Assembly: GCF_006483455.1 (NCBI RefSeq)
Contig: NZ_PPPU01000029.1
Coordinates: 1-64,000, forward strand
DNA from: Methylomonas koyamae
Lineage (GTDB): Bacteria > Pseudomonadota > Gammaproteobacteria > Methylococcales > Methylomonadaceae
DNA length: 64,000 nt
Direction of reading: 5' to 3'
The notes under the pieces are model-generated. The model was not told the DNA's origin, did no database searches, and was given only the letters and a program-made list of their open reading frames with translations. This document shows, in pieces, positions 63,430-64,000 of the stretch. The translations under genes were made by a program, and so were the position numbers. How positions within the stretch are numbered: the stretch's first letter is position 1; the number at the start of each line of letters is the position of its first letter.

Positions 63430-64000
63430 TTGCCAGACTTAGCCACACCGAATTCGATACTCAAATTTGCCGCTGCCGCAGCGTTGGCCGCACTACTATT
63501 CGGCTGTGCTTCCGAGCCGCCGCGTAGCCAACTGGGAACGTCGGCACCGGTCAAACCCAATCCGCCCAGCCAATCGGTCAAGGTCCAGCCCGACCTTAGG
63601 CCCTATGCCAGCATCGGCGGCTATCGGGCCGCTGCGATCAGCGGCGATTACGCCGCTTATCCGGCATTGGCTCAATTTATCGAGCAGATGGTGCAAAAGC
63701 ACGGCTTCGATCGGGAATATTTGAACGGTCTGTTCTCGCAAGCCAAACGCAAACAATGGACCTTGGATTATCTGGCCAAGTCCGACCAAGGTTTAAAAGG
63801 CAAGCCCAGCAAAGGCGGCTGGACCCGTTACCGTTCCCAATTTCTGGATGCCCGCCATATCGATGCCGGCGTCGCGTTTTGGCGGACGCACCAGGCCGCT
63901 TTGCAGCGCGCCAGCCGGCAATACGGCGTTCCGGCGGAATACATTCTCGGTATTCTGGCGGTGGAAACCACCTTCGGCGGCTTCGTCGGCAATCACCGGG
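63430..64000 (+). CDS. mltB: Lytic murein transglycosylase B-like lipoprotein (cut by window end)
   Basis: Only the first 190 residues are present. A TTG at 63430 is the only usable start I see; it opens a leader ending in the lipobox LLFGC. Then comes a Pro-rich linker and the MltB domain: FIEQMVQKHGFDREYLNGLF, RARHI-like DARHIDAGVAFWRTHQAALQRAS, and YGVPAEYILGILAVETTFGG with the catalytic Glu in VETTFG. It cleaves peptidoglycan glycan strands from the outer membrane. It begins 18 bases after pilU. Confidence 0.88.
   Translation, partial: MPDLATPNSILKFAAAAALAALLFGCASEPPRSQLGTSAPVKPNPPSQSVKVQPDLRPYASIGGYRAAAISGDYAAYPALAQFIEQMVQKHGFDREYLNGLFSQAKRKQWTLDYLAKSDQGLKGKPSKGGWTRYRSQFLDARHIDAGVAFWRTHQAALQRASRQYGVPAEYILGILAVETTFGGFVGNHR

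Overview
The window looks like a chromosomal segment of a gammaproteobacterium, most likely a methanotroph of the Methylomonas/Methylobacter type. That placement is an inference from gene order (pilB-pilC-pilD-coaE-zapD-yacG; rplU-rpmA-obg-proB; petA-petB-petC), from protein style and from the interspersed palindromic repeats. No methane oxidation gene lies in the window, so the genus is not proven. No tRNA, rRNA or CRISPR array was seen. The window cuts an mltB-like gene at its right end.

Layout. 0.1-0.8 kb: pyrF. 1.2-20 kb: a surface polysaccharide locus, clearly more AT-rich than the rest from about 2.7 to 18.8 kb. It holds an initiating polyprenyl-phosphate sugar transferase, a Wzy-like polymerase, a Wzx-like flippase, one GT2 and three GT4 glycosyltransferases, a DUF6625-like protein, an acyltransferase gene broken by a 130-bp miniature transposon, two tandem secreted beta-helix proteins and a WecG/TagA transferase. 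Wzz/Wza/Wzc-type export genes are not present here. 20.4-25.2 kb: an FKBP isomerase, a transglycosylase-like lipoprotein, a double PilZ protein, an L,D-transpeptidase and the Fe-S carrier Mrp/ApbC. 25.2-29.3 kb: proB, obg, rpmA and rplU, with ispB divergent. 29.3-33.5 kb: recD with a coupled small helical protein, and thiC under a TPP riboswitch. 33.6-39.1 kb: type IV pilus biogenesis and housekeeping genes in one run. 39.2-41.4 kb: a Nudix-ThiE fusion and argJ.

41.4-43.7 kb is an accessory island. Three copies of a multi-hairpin repeat, with compensatory changes between copies, and further palindromic repeats surround an AT-rich gene for a DUF3644 protein carrying an RX4H motif of the HEPN ribonuclease type. 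43.7-45.0 kb: a TusA-like protein coupled to a PP-loop sulfurtransferase-like enzyme. 45.2-48.4 kb: a five-PAS histidine kinase and a NarL-type regulator. 48.6-49.7 kb: a stand-alone PilU-like ATPase. 49.75-51 kb: lexA with an unusual operator of four 11-bp half-sites, followed by an unnoticed 49-aa membrane protein gene and a NIF3/YqfO-like gene. 51.5-56.2 kb: ftsH convergent with the cytochrome bc1 genes. 56.3-57.4 kb: hisC. 57.7-61.0 kb: a divergent TPM / Zn-ribbon-Tim44-like / SPFH-SHOCT set that recalls Bacillus YdjGHI. 61.2-63.4 kb: pilT-pilU, then the start of an mltB-like lipoprotein gene.

The strongest leads for undescribed biology are the lexA operator and its downstream 49-aa membrane protein, which may be an SOS division inhibitor; the structured repeat family around the HEPN gene; and the TPM-Tim44-SPFH membrane module.
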